This document shows positions 26,203 through 34,541 of a stretch of DNA of 64,000 nucleotides, in pieces. Position 1 is the first letter of the stretch. Each line of letters starts with the position of its first letter. Origin of the DNA: Marinoscillum luteum (GTDB lineage Bacteria > Bacteroidota > Bacteroidia > Cytophagales > Cyclobacteriaceae); assembly GCF_044005705.1 (NCBI RefSeq), contig NZ_JBIPKE010000016.1:124001-188000 (forward strand). Reading direction: 5' to 3'. The notes under the pieces were generated by a model. It made no database searches. It had not been told where the DNA came from and was given only the letters and a program-made list of their open reading frames with translations. Position numbers and translations under genes: made by a program.

Positions 26203-27390
26203 TTAATTTTTTTCCCAAACCCGATACTGAGCAGAGGCCTCAAAGATATGATTTAGGATGTTTTTATCCTGTTCGGTTAGTTCTAAATTTCTTCTTTTCA
26301 TTACCACTTGCGCAGTGATGAAAGCTTTGCGTGGCTGGTGGGTCACAAAACCTTTTGCTCCGCCCCAGGAGAAAGAAGGGATGATGTTACGCGGGAACCC
26401 CTCACCAAAAATGTTGGCCGCCACACCTACTGTAGTGCCGGTGTTGAATAGGGTGCCAATGGCCGTTTTACTGTGGTCACCCATGATCAACCCACAAAAC
26501 TGGAGGCCAGTGTGAACGAACCGCCCGGAGGCAAAGTCCCACATGCGCACAGGATCATAGTTGTTTTTGAGGTTGGAGTTGTTGGTGGCAGCTCCCAGAT
26601 TACACCACTCACCCAGCACGGAGTTGCCAAGAAAGCCGTCATGCCCTTTATTGCTTCGGCCCCAGAAGACGCTGTTGGAAATTTCACCGCCCATTTTGCA
26701 CTGGGGTCCGGCGGAGGTATCCCCTCGCAGTTTGCTGCCCATGGCCACTATGCTGCCTTCCCCCATTCCAAAAGGTCCCCGAATGATAGCCCCTTCCTGT
26801 ACCTCACTGTTTCGACCCAGGTAAATAGGGCCATTTTCTGCATTGAGAATAGCCGCCCGGACCTGGGCACCTTCCTCCAGAAAGATATCTGACCCGTAAG
26901 TTATGGTATGCGCATCTGTGATGGGCTGGCTCGTTCTTCCTTTGGTGATCAGTTCAAAATCTTTTCGGATCTCTGCTCCATTGAGCTGAAAGATGTGCCA
27001 CGTATAGGAAATCTGGTCATAAGATTCCTCAAAGGAAACCGGCTGATAGTCGGTATGTAATAGGGGATTGTGTTTGCCCCGGGCTGCAAGGGGGTGCTCT
27101 CCGTGCCGGAGCACCTGGCCAGGTTTCAATGTTTTGACGGCTTGTATGAGGGAGTCATCGGGCAAAAGGCCGTCAACAATCCAGAGGGTATTCTCCTCAG
27201 CGGTCAGCGTGGTGAATTTCTCTTGAAGATAGGGGAGGGTTTCAAACCCAAAGGGTGCAGCATCGAGTTTTCTGGCCCATTTTTCAGCGATGGTAAGGAT
27301 TCCCACGCGCAAATCAGCGATGGGTCGTGTATAGGTAAGAGGAAGAAGCTGCTGATGGGCTTCCGGGTGCTCAGCAAAAAGTATGCTCAT
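26203..27390 (-). CDS. GlmU-like putative sugar nucleotidyltransferase
   Basis: 395 residues. N-terminal nucleotidyltransferase-like domain (about 1-180; LLPLTYTRPIADLRVGILTIAEKW) and a C-terminal left-handed beta helix of hexapeptide repeats (about 185-390; GRNSEVQEGAIIRGPF, GEWCNLGAATNNSNLKNN). Proteins of this layout are found across Bacteroidota as GlmU-family proteins and are thought to make a nucleotide sugar, but lack the full GlmU acetyltransferase signature, so the reaction is uncertain. I chose the ATG at 27390; the frame is open 16 codons further but without conserved start. It is the first gene of a five-gene operon ending in hemC; a terminator lies just upstream. Confidence 0.88.
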   Translation of the reverse strand: MSILFAEHPEAHQQLLPLTYTRPIADLRVGILTIAEKWARKLDAAPFGFETLPYLQEKFTTLTAEENTLWIVDGLLPDDSLIQAVKTLKPGQVLRHGEHPLAARGKHNPLLHTDYQPVSFEESYDQISYTWHIFQLNGAEIRKDFELITKGRTSQPITDAHTITYGSDIFLEEGAQVRAAILNAENGPIYLGRNSEVQEGAIIRGPFGMGEGSIVAMGSKLRGDTSAGPQCKMGGEISNSVFWGRSNKGHDGFLGNSVLGEWCNLGAATNNSNLKNNYDPVRMWDFASGRFVHTGLQFCGLIMGDHSKTAIGTLFNTGTTVGVAANIFGEGFPRNIIPSFSWGGAKGFVTHQPRKAFITAQVVMKRRNLELTEQDKNILNHIFEASAQYRVWEKN

Positions 27391-27396
27391 AGGGGC

Positions 27397-27435
27397 AAAA
27401 ATAAAAAAGTCTTCAGGACAAATGCCCGAAGACTT
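27397..27435 (-). terminator. Rho-independent terminator of rpmE2
   Basis: On the - strand, stem AAGTCTTC (27435-27428) / GAAGACTT (27414-27407) with a partly paired inner region, followed by TTTTATTTTT. It sits between rpmE2 and the GlmU-like gene and separates the two transcripts. Confidence 0.85.
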
Positions 27436-27458
27436 CAATTACTTATGTCTATAAGAAA

Positions 27459-27707
27459 TTACTTGCTTTTCTTGTACTTCTTATTGAATTTCTCAACTCT
27501 ACCGGCAGTATCCAAGAAGATTTTCTTACCTGTGTAAAACGGGTGAGAAGCAGAACTAACCTCTATCTTCACCAATGGGTATTCGTTTCCGTCTTCCCAT
27601 TTGATGGTTTCGTTACTAGTCATTGTAGACCTTGTGATGAATTTGAATTCACTAGTGGTATCTAAAAAGACTACTTCTTTGTATTCTGGATGGATGTCCT
27701 TTTTCAT
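27459..27707 (-). CDS. rpmE2: 50S ribosomal protein L31 type B
   Basis: 82-residue ribosomal protein of the large subunit, type B. It begins MKKDIHPEYKEVVFLDT and has the conserved SSASHPFYTGKKIFLDTAGR, then a basic tail. It lacks the CxxC zinc motif of type A L31 (C- paralog), so it needs no zinc. In many bacteria the C- form replaces the C+ form when zinc is short; in Bacteroidota it is often the only L31. Whether a second L31 exists cannot be seen here. It is a single-gene transcript with its own promoter at 27742-27771 and terminator at 27397-27435. Confidence 0.97.
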   Translation of the reverse strand: MKKDIHPEYKEVVFLDTTSEFKFITRSTMTSNETIKWEDGNEYPLVKIEVSSASHPFYTGKKIFLDTAGRVEKFNKKYKKSK

Positions 27708-27741
27708 AATTCTTTTCTGATGCTTTTCTTAAAAAGGATTG

Positions 27742-27771
27742 CAAAGATAGAGTAAATTCCACGAGAATCAA
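27742..27771 (-). promoter_or_regulatory. Bacteroidota-type promoter of rpmE2
   Basis: On the - strand a TTG at 27771-27769 is followed after 19 nt by TATCTTTG (27749-27742), a perfect match to the TTG-N19-TAnnTTTG consensus. The -7 box lies 34 nt before the rpmE2 ATG. Confidence 0.75.
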
Positions 27772-27798
27772 AAGCTACTTTTTTAATATTTTTACCAC

Positions 27799-29454
27799 GT
27801 GAGATATACCATTTCTGTTTTACTAACCCTGAGCATCAGTTACTTAGGTGCCCAGAGTACCGATATCCCCTTAAATGCACCTGCCTATCACATATTGGAC
27901 GAGTGGGATGTGAAGGCTGAAAAGAGCGTTTTCACCACTATAAAGCCCATTTCGAGGAGATATTTTGCGGAGAGCATTGAAGCAGGGGCCGCGGGGAGTT
28001 CCCGTGCGGATGTTTGGGATAAAGTATACCTGCAGCGGGAGACAAGGGCATATCAAGACAGTGTTGAAGAAAACGAAAAGCCCCTTTTTGGTCGCTTTTT
28101 CCAATACCCGGCGGATGTCTTCTCGGTTGGTCAGGAGGATTTTGATCTGCATGTAAACCCCGTGGTAGTCTTGGGATTGGGGAGAGAGACCGATTCTCGC
28201 TTTGATAAGCCGATTTTTGAGAACTATCGTGGACTGGAACTCAGAGGGACAGTCGACAACAAAGTAAGCTTTTACACTTTGCTCACAGAAAACCAGGCCC
28301 GGTATCCAAACTATGTACAGCAGGTGACTGACTCTACGCTGGCGGTACCCTATGAAGGGTTTTGGAAGGCCTACAACAACACCGGAGTGGATTTTTTGAG
28401 GGCTCAGGCTTATATAGACTTTAATGTATCGAAGCACATAAGCGCCCAGTTTGGGTACGGAAAGCACTTCATAGGGGATGGTCGCAGATCACTCATTCTC
28501 TCAGATGTGGGCAACAACTATCCATACCTGAGGATTAACACCCGAGTGTGGAAGGTCCAATACACCAATATTTTTGCACAGCTCATAGCGGAGACCACTG
28601 GCGGTACTTATGGGCTGGATGGGATTGGCTCTTTTTCGAAAAAATACCTGGCCAGTCACCATCTGAGCATCAATGCCGCACCCAACCTCACGGTGGGACT
28701 TTTCGAGTCGGTCATCTATGGAGACTCATCCGGCACGCTAAAAATAGATTACCTAAACCCGCTCATATTCTACAGGGCTCTGGAACAGCAGGATGGTAGC
28801 TCGGACAATGTGCTATTGGGGCTGGATTTTAAATGGAACCTTTGGCAGTGCATCTCATTGTATGGCCAGCTGGTGGTGGACGAACTCATCCTTGGTGAAG
28901 CTTTCAGCAAAAGTGGCTGGTGGGGCAACAAGCAGGGCTTTCAACTTGGGGCCAAGTATTTTGATGTGTTTGGGATAGAAAACCTCAATGGACAGGTGGA
29001 GCTCAACCGTGTGAGGCCGTATGTATATGGTCACGAGACCAACTTTACTTCGTACAGTCATTATAACATGGCCCTGGCGCATCCCTTGGGCGCCAATTTT
29101 CAGGAGGTGTTATTCTCTCTGAACTTTCGCCCTTTGCCAAAACTTAAAGTGCAGGGGGACCTGCTCACTGCGCGGTATGGCGATGATCAGGGAAACCTGA
29201 ATTATGGAAGAGATGTCCTGAAGACTTACCTCCCTGCCAACAGACCCGGCGACTATGACAACCAGATGTACCAGGGCGTAGATACCAGACTATTAATGGG
29301 GCAGGCCAAAGTTTCGTACCAGATCTATCACAACATGCTGTTGGACCTGGACCTTATCTGGCGCAGAGAGACTTCAGATATGGATAAGCAGGAGACTACC
29401 ATAGTGGCCACCACCTTTAGGTGGAATTTCCCGTCTAGAAGTTACCTTTTCTAA
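27799..29454 (+). CDS. Outer-membrane beta-barrel protein, Wzi capsule-assembly family
   Basis: 551 residues: GTG start, signal peptide (about 1-18, cleavage after LGA), then a beta-rich protein with many short amphipathic strands and a C-terminal Phe. Features such as AYIDFNVSKHISAQFGYGKHFIGDGRRSLILS and IDYLNPLIFYRALEQ (partial motifs) match the Wzi capsule-assembly family, whose Escherichia coli member is an 18-strand lectin-like barrel that anchors capsule. The Bacteroidota branch includes RemB-like gliding proteins, so adhesion or surface polysaccharide attachment are both possible. Its stop overlaps the start of the ABC exporter gene by 1 nt (TAATG), implying coupled expression. Confidence 0.82.
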   Translation: MRYTISVLLTLSISYLGAQSTDIPLNAPAYHILDEWDVKAEKSVFTTIKPISRRYFAESIEAGAAGSSRADVWDKVYLQRETRAYQDSVEENEKPLFGRFFQYPADVFSVGQEDFDLHVNPVVVLGLGRETDSRFDKPIFENYRGLELRGTVDNKVSFYTLLTENQARYPNYVQQVTDSTLAVPYEGFWKAYNNTGVDFLRAQAYIDFNVSKHISAQFGYGKHFIGDGRRSLILSDVGNNYPYLRINTRVWKVQYTNIFAQLIAETTGGTYGLDGIGSFSKKYLASHHLSINAAPNLTVGLFESVIYGDSSGTLKIDYLNPLIFYRALEQQDGSSDNVLLGLDFKWNLWQCISLYGQLVVDELILGEAFSKSGWWGNKQGFQLGAKYFDVFGIENLNGQVELNRVRPYVYGHETNFTSYSHYNMALAHPLGANFQEVLFSLNFRPLPKLKVQGDLLTARYGDDQGNLNYGRDVLKTYLPANRPGDYDNQMYQGVDTRLLMGQAKVSYQIYHNMLLDLDLIWRRETSDMDKQETTIVATTFRWNFPSRSYLF

Positions 29455-31277
29455 TGCGTATTTTCTGGAGAATACTGGGTTATGCGCGTCCGTTGGGGCC
29501 GGTGGTACCGCAATATCTGGTGCTGATCTCACTGGCTACGGTATTCAGTGTGATCAACCTCACCGCGCTCATTCCTTTATTGCAGGTTCTTTTTAACGAA
29601 GTGGAGAGCGGCCAGATGGTGGTCCAGCCATCGTTTTCCTGGACCATTGGTTACCTCAAAAACCTATTCTATTATCACCTCCATGAAGCTGTAGCCACCA
29701 GTGGCAGGTTTTCAGCTCTTTATTACATCTGTTTACTCATGGTGGCTTCGGTATTGCTGGCCAACCTTTTTCGGTACCTGTCCCAACTCATTCTGGCCAG
29801 GGTGAGAGTAAGGGTGATTCAAAACCTCAGAAATGCCGCCTTTTTGGCCATCACCAATTCGGATGTGGGCTTTTTCTCGTCACGAAAAAAAGGAGATCTT
29901 ATTTCAAGGGTTAGTTCGGATGTGCAGGAGGTAGAGCAGTCTGCGGTCAGCGCACTCAAAATCATGGTCAAAGAGCCCTTTCTCATCATTGGCTATTTCG
30001 CAGTACTTTTTACTATTTCAGCCGAACTTACCCTATATACTCTCACACTGGTGCCTCTGGCCGGAATGGCCGTATCGGTAGTCGCCCGTAGAATTCGCAA
30101 ATGGGCCAGGCAAACGCAGGAATCTTTGGGTCAGATGAATAGTACGCTGGACGAAACCATCACCGGAATCAGAATTATTAAGGCGCTTGCTGCCCAGTCA
30201 TACATCCGCCAACGATTTGTCAAAGAAGTGAAAGCCTATGCCGCCCAGTCTTTCAATATTTCTAAGAAGGCTAACCTGGCCTCTCCCATATCAGAGGTGA
30301 TGGGCGTAGCAGTGCTCAGTGTGGTGTTGATCATCGGGGGAAAGATGGTACTTTCTCCTGTTCCGGAGTTGAGCCCGGCAGAGTTCATTGGGTTTTTGGT
30401 TATTTTCTCCCAGGTGCTTGTTCCTGCAAAAGCCATTTCGGTTGTTTTCAGTGAGATCAACAGAGGCATTATTTCAGCAAGCCGTGTCTTTGATCTGGTG
30501 GATAGTCGTCCGGAGATTATTGAATCTGATGACACCCGCCCCATCCAGACGCTCGAGCGTGACATTGTTTTTGAGGGCGTGAGTTTTGCTTATGAAGAGC
30601 AAGAAGTCATTACACAGCTAAACATGACCATCCCAAAAGGCAAAATCGTTGCATTGGTGGGCCCTTCAGGCGGAGGTAAATCCACCATAGCGGATCTTTT
30701 GTGCCGGTTTTATGACCCTACTCATGGCAGTATCACAGTAGATGGCGTGGACCTGAGATCACTTGCACTGAACCAGTGGAGAGGATTAATCGGGCTGGTT
30801 TCACAGCAGCCGCTTCTTTTTCATGACACCATTGCCAATAACATCACGTTTGGTCGGACGGAGGTCTCCTTCGCCCAAATCCAAAAAGCTGCGAAAGCTG
30901 CCAACGCAGATGCATTTATTGAAAAACTCCCACAGGGGTATGAGACCATCATAGGAGAAATGGGCAATAAGCTCTCAGGTGGAGAAAGACAGCGCCTGAC
31001 CATAGCCCGGGCCATCCTGCAAGACCCACCGATACTTATTTTGGATGAAGCCACCTCATCATTGGATGCCCAATCTGAAGAGCAGGTTCAGCAAGCTTTG
31101 TTTACGTTGATGAAAGATCGTACCACCCTGGTGATTGCTCACAGACTAAGCACCATTCAACATGCTGACGAGATTCTCGTTATTAACAAAGGGCGGATCA
31201 CGGAACGAGGAACTCATGATCAGCTGAGGGCGACATCCGGTCTATACCAACAACTCACCCAACTGCAGTCTTTTTGA
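29454..31277 (+). CDS. ABC exporter, MsbA-like half-transporter
   Basis: 607 residues: an exporter membrane domain with six helices (about 15-330) fused to an ATPase domain (about 355-600). Walker A GPSGGGKST at 403-411, ABC signature LSGGERQRL from residue 507, Walker B ILILDEATSSLD, and H-loop IAHRLST are all intact. It should work as a homodimer that flips lipids or glycolipids, like MsbA, or exports drugs or peptides. Coupling to the Wzi-like gene in front (1-nt overlap) favours export of an envelope lipid or polysaccharide part. Length is normal. Confidence 0.93.
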   Translation: MRIFWRILGYARPLGPVVPQYLVLISLATVFSVINLTALIPLLQVLFNEVESGQMVVQPSFSWTIGYLKNLFYYHLHEAVATSGRFSALYYICLLMVASVLLANLFRYLSQLILARVRVRVIQNLRNAAFLAITNSDVGFFSSRKKGDLISRVSSDVQEVEQSAVSALKIMVKEPFLIIGYFAVLFTISAELTLYTLTLVPLAGMAVSVVARRIRKWARQTQESLGQMNSTLDETITGIRIIKALAAQSYIRQRFVKEVKAYAAQSFNISKKANLASPISEVMGVAVLSVVLIIGGKMVLSPVPELSPAEFIGFLVIFSQVLVPAKAISVVFSEINRGIISASRVFDLVDSRPEIIESDDTRPIQTLERDIVFEGVSFAYEEQEVITQLNMTIPKGKIVALVGPSGGGKSTIADLLCRFYDPTHGSITVDGVDLRSLALNQWRGLIGLVSQQPLLFHDTIANNITFGRTEVSFAQIQKAAKAANADAFIEKLPQGYETIIGEMGNKLSGGERQRLTIARAILQDPPILILDEATSSLDAQSEEQVQQALFTLMKDRTTLVIAHRLSTIQHADEILVINKGRITERGTHDQLRATSGLYQQLTQLQSF

Positions 31278-31350
31278 CCCATTTCAACGAATTGACCGTG
31301 GGGGGTAACGGATTATTTATCTAATTTTCAGGTACACTCTAAGAAACCAG

Positions 31351-31719
31351 ATGAGAAAGTTCAAGTTGTTTTTTTACCCCGTCTATTTGATCGCCATTTT
31401 TTTGGTGCTTTACTTCAGTATGGACATCCTGGCCCATATGGATAATTATAAGGAAAAGATTGATATGACTTTTGCCCTTAGAAAACTTCCGGTCTACCTG
31501 ATGAGCGCATTTATCCTACTGGGGGTATTGATGCTTGTGGAACTGATTGCTGAAAATGTGCAGATACTGGACCTGAAAAGCAGGGTGAAAAAAGCCGAAG
31601 AAGAGGTGTTGAAATACAAGGCTAAACTGTATGATCAATCCCAGGAAGCGGGTGATGACGAAGAAGAAAGTGAGTCATTCAAAATAGACCTGGGTGATGA
31701 TGACGATGATGATGATTGA
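31351..31719 (+). CDS. Small two-helix membrane protein with acidic tail
   Basis: 122 residues, not recognised. Two membrane helices (about 5-25 and about 48-70), then a charged coiled-coil stretch (about 72-97; LKSRVKKAEEEVLKYKAKLYDQS) and a very acidic tail ending in seven Asp. Helix arrangement predicts both ends on the cytoplasmic side. The layout resembles DUF1049/LapA-like small membrane proteins, which have two helices and a coiled coil, but I see no convincing sequence match. It lies between the ABC exporter (73 nt upstream) and the yifB gene (64 nt downstream). The A- and G-rich codons of the tail make the DNA low-complexity. Confidence 0.75.
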   Translation: MRKFKLFFYPVYLIAIFLVLYFSMDILAHMDNYKEKIDMTFALRKLPVYLMSAFILLGVLMLVELIAENVQILDLKSRVKKAEEEVLKYKAKLYDQSQEAGDDEEESESFKIDLGDDDDDDD

Positions 31720-31783
31720 CCGGAATCATTAAAAAGGAAAGTGCCTCTTGCACAGTTAATCGAGAATACGGTATATTAGAACC

Positions 31784-33322
31784 ATGCTCGCAAAGACGTA
31801 TGGAAGTGCCGTATATGGCGTCAATGCCTACACCATTACTATAGAAGTGAACGTTGGACAGGGAACCCGATTTTATATGGTGGGTCTCCCGGACTCTGCC
31901 GTGAAGGAGAGTGAACAACGTGTAGAATCCTCGATCAAATACCATGGCTATCGCATGCCCCGCCAAAAGGTGGTGGTGAATCTGGCTCCTGCGGATATCA
32001 AAAAAGAAGGTTCCGCTTATGATCTGCCCATTGCCCTGGGAATTCTACAAGGTTCGGAGCAGGTCACCTTCCCCGATCTGGAAAAGTACGTGATCATGGG
32101 AGAGCTATCACTGGATGGCATGCTTCGTCCCATCAAAGGGGCGCTTCCCATTGTGATTGAGGCTCGAAAAAAAGGATTCAAAGGATTTATTCTACCCAAA
32201 GAAAATGCTTCAGAGGCGGCCATCGTGGACGACATAGAGGTAATAGGTGTAGAGACCATCAAGGAAGCCATTGAGCACCTGGATGGCACCGCGCCAATAG
32301 AGTCACTGCATCATGATACCCGTGACGTTTTCTTTTATGACCTGGATCAGGTGGATGCAGACTTTGCCGATGTGCAAGGTCAGGAAAACATTAAGCGTGC
32401 CATGGAAATAGCGGCTGCCGGAGGACACAATGTCATCATGATCGGGCCTCCCGGCGCAGGTAAGACCATGCTGGCGAAAAGACTCTCTTCCATTTTGCCG
32501 CCTTTGTCGCTACATGAAGCCCTGGAGACCACCAAGATTCATTCTGTAGCCGGAAAGCTGGGGGGCAATGGCAAGCTGATTGCCAACCGGCCCTTTCGCT
32601 CACCTCACCACACCATTTCCGATGTGGCACTGGTAGGCGGTGGTGGCATTCCTCAGCCCGGGGAGATTTCTCTGGCCAATAATGGCGTACTTTTTCTGGA
32701 TGAGCTTCCCGAATTTAAAAGAACCGCACTCGAGGTGATGCGTCAGCCGCTGGAAGAGCGCCGGGTGACCATTTCCAGAGCCAAGGTTTCCATTGACTAC
32801 CCGGCCAACTTCATGCTGGTGGCCAGTATGAATCCATGCCCATGCGGGTATTATAATCATCCGGAAAAAGAATGTGTGTGTGGACCTGGTGTGGTGCAGC
32901 GCTACCTCAATAAGGTAAGCGGACCCCTGCTGGATCGCATCGACCTGCATGTGGAGGTCACTCCGGTTTCTTTTGATCAAATGACCGCCGACCGAAAAGC
33001 GGAATCCAGCCTGGAGATCAGGGCCCGGGTGATCAGGGCGCGAGAGATTCAAAAAGACAGATTTAAGGACACCCCGGAAGTTTTCAACAATGCCATGATG
33101 GGCTCTAGCACCACCAAGGAGCTTTGCAAAATCAATGAGGGCGGAAAAGTACTGCTGAAAACGGCTATGGAGAAACTCGGGCTCTCCGCCCGGGCCTATG
33201 ACCGGATTCTGAAAGTGTCTCGAACCATTGCCGACTTGGCGGCCAGCGAAGACATCAAGATAGAGCACCTGGCAGAAGCCATTCAGTACCGCAGCCTGGA
33301 CCGGGAAGGTTGGGCCGGGTAG
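31784..33322 (+). CDS. YifB/ComM-family Mg-chelatase-like AAA+ ATPase
   Basis: 512 residues: an N-terminal Lon-protease-like fold (about 1-170; VGQGTRFYMVGLPDSAVKESEQRV split around), an AAA+ domain with Walker A GPPGAGKT (221-228), Walker B VLFLDELPEF, sensor region SMNPCPCGYYNHPEKEC with zinc-like cysteines, and a C-terminal helical domain (SARAYDRILKVSRTIADLAA). ComM is a hexameric helicase that drives branch migration during natural transformation; in organisms without transformation its role is less clear. Length and motifs are typical, and it stands alone with a short spacer on each side. Confidence 0.95.
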   Translation: MLAKTYGSAVYGVNAYTITIEVNVGQGTRFYMVGLPDSAVKESEQRVESSIKYHGYRMPRQKVVVNLAPADIKKEGSAYDLPIALGILQGSEQVTFPDLEKYVIMGELSLDGMLRPIKGALPIVIEARKKGFKGFILPKENASEAAIVDDIEVIGVETIKEAIEHLDGTAPIESLHHDTRDVFFYDLDQVDADFADVQGQENIKRAMEIAAAGGHNVIMIGPPGAGKTMLAKRLSSILPPLSLHEALETTKIHSVAGKLGGNGKLIANRPFRSPHHTISDVALVGGGGIPQPGEISLANNGVLFLDELPEFKRTALEVMRQPLEERRVTISRAKVSIDYPANFMLVASMNPCPCGYYNHPEKECVCGPGVVQRYLNKVSGPLLDRIDLHVEVTPVSFDQMTADRKAESSLEIRARVIRAREIQKDRFKDTPEVFNNAMMGSSTTKELCKINEGGKVLLKTAMEKLGLSARAYDRILKVSRTIADLAASEDIKIEHLAEAIQYRSLDREGWAG

Positions 33323-33414
33323 AGTCGGTTTATTTTTTTATGGAGCTTGTCCATTCCTCACTTCCTCATTCGTCTTAAGGTCAGAAATCATAGAAACCTT
33401 AAAATTTGAATGAC

Positions 33415-33741
33415 ATGAAAAAGTTCTTAGTAATCTATCACGCATCGGCTGAAGCAATGGCCGCAATGTCACAGGCGACACCCGAGCAAAGAGCGGAAGC
33501 GATGAAACCCTGGATGGCCTGGAAAGAAGCCCTGGGAGATAAAATGCTCGACCTGGGAGCACCCCTTTCAGGGGGTGTGAAAATCAAGCCTAATGGATCA
33601 ACAGAGGCTTCAAAAAAGGAAGTGACGGGCTATTCCATGATTCAGGCAAAGGACCTTGCGGCTGCTCAATTACTTTTGGCAGGACACCCGCACCTTCAGA
33701 GTGGTTGCGACATTGAACTTCACGAAGCAATGGCTATGTAA
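33415..33741 (+). CDS. YCII-related domain protein
   Basis: 108 residues with a ferredoxin-like YCII fold: MKKFLVIYHASAEAMAAM at the start, then SGGVKIKPNG and GYSMIQAKDLAAAQLLLAGHPHL, with a pair of conserved His near the end (GHPHL). Members of this group are small dimeric proteins, some with haloacid or chlorohydrolase-like activity, but this DGPF-type branch has no settled function. I chose the ATG at 33415 because the frame extended upstream starts with TTG and only three residues. Stands alone, with a bidirectional terminator right after it. Confidence 0.85.
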   Translation: MKKFLVIYHASAEAMAAMSQATPEQRAEAMKPWMAWKEALGDKMLDLGAPLSGGVKIKPNGSTEASKKEVTGYSMIQAKDLAAAQLLLAGHPHLQSGCDIELHEAMAM

Positions 33742-33749
33742 ACAACCAG

Positions 33750-33785
33750 AAAACAGTCCATGGCATTGATCCCGTGGACTGTTTT
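33750..33785. terminator. Bidirectional rho-independent terminator between convergent genes
   Basis: Perfect 11-bp stem AAAACAGTCCA (33750-33760) / TGGACTGTTTT (33775-33785), 14-nt loop. Its A and T ends give a T tract in both directions. It serves the YCII gene (+) and the 7-TM gene (-), overlapping the stop codon of the latter. Confidence 0.85.
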
Positions 33786-34425
33786 AACTCTGTGCTTGAT
33801 AGTTTTTCACCCCTTTGTAAAAGAGCCAGTACATCGCCAGCATCAAAAAGTGGGCAATATCATCCCGCGTAAACCACGATGGGTGGATATCCAGGCCAGC
33901 CACTTTCACTCCTGCCATCACAAAAAGAAAGGCCATTCCCTGCAGAAAATACTTATAGTTCGTTGCCCCGGCTTTCATGCGCTGATAGGAGAGCACTCCC
34001 ACAAAGACAAAAAATCCGGCGGTATGCACCATTACCCATTTGAATGAAAAGTCCATGATCAGCAGGATCAATGTGGCAAAAAACTTGCTTCGGATAACGT
34101 TGATGAGCATTTGCCTTTTTTTGCTGTCAGAGACATCCAAAGTCATGGCATACTCCGCCGCTACCCCTCCCAAAATGGCGATTGACCATCCGGGGATTTT
34201 ACCGGGCATGTCCACATACTCAAAGAGCAGGTGAGAAAACCCACCGAAAACAAGCGAAATCGAATAGGCCAGGAAAAACCACGACCAGTATTTTTTGAAG
34301 GGATCTTCTGATCCCTTTAGACGGGTATAAAGTATTCCGCAAAGGGAAGCCAGGACCCAGTTCATTAGCGTGCTGAGCGGCTCCAGGAGCGTGAGACCAA
34401 AGAGCTCAAATGTGACCTTTTCCAA
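33784..34425 (-). CDS. Seven-helix membrane protein (possibly DUF6962/ceramidase-like fold)
   Basis: 213 residues with about seven membrane helices over nearly its whole length. Polar residues sit inside helices: FGGFSHLLFEY in helix 2, LLIMDFSF in helix 4, and HPSWFTRDDIAHFLM at the start of helix 7. Such buried Ser-His, Asp and paired His recall the CREST hydrolases (alkaline ceramidase, PAQR-type), though the usual HxxxH spacing is not exact, so this is only a suggestion. It starts with TTG; no ATG is available near. It is transcribed divergently from the neutral ceramidase-like gene, 116 bp apart. Family not firmly recognised. Confidence 0.7.
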   Translation of the reverse strand: MEKVTFELFGLTLLEPLSTLMNWVLASLCGILYTRLKGSEDPFKKYWSWFFLAYSISLVFGGFSHLLFEYVDMPGKIPGWSIAILGGVAAEYAMTLDVSDSKKRQMLINVIRSKFFATLILLIMDFSFKWVMVHTAGFFVFVGVLSYQRMKAGATNYKYFLQGMAFLFVMAGVKVAGLDIHPSWFTRDDIAHFLMLAMYWLFYKGVKNYQAQS

Positions 34426-34541
34426 TAGCTTTTATTGTTGGTGAGAAATTGGTTAAAACGTTTTGGAGAGGCGAAACTAAATAAGTTAGTCCTAAGATAT
34501 TCCTTAAATTGGCCATTACTTCCTGAAGCTAATATTGGTTC

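Noticed and set aside
31772..31779. TATATTAG with a TTG 21 nt upstream as a yifB promoter
   Set aside because: One mismatch in the -7 box, and the box ends 4 nt before the ATG, which would need a leaderless transcript; not enough support.
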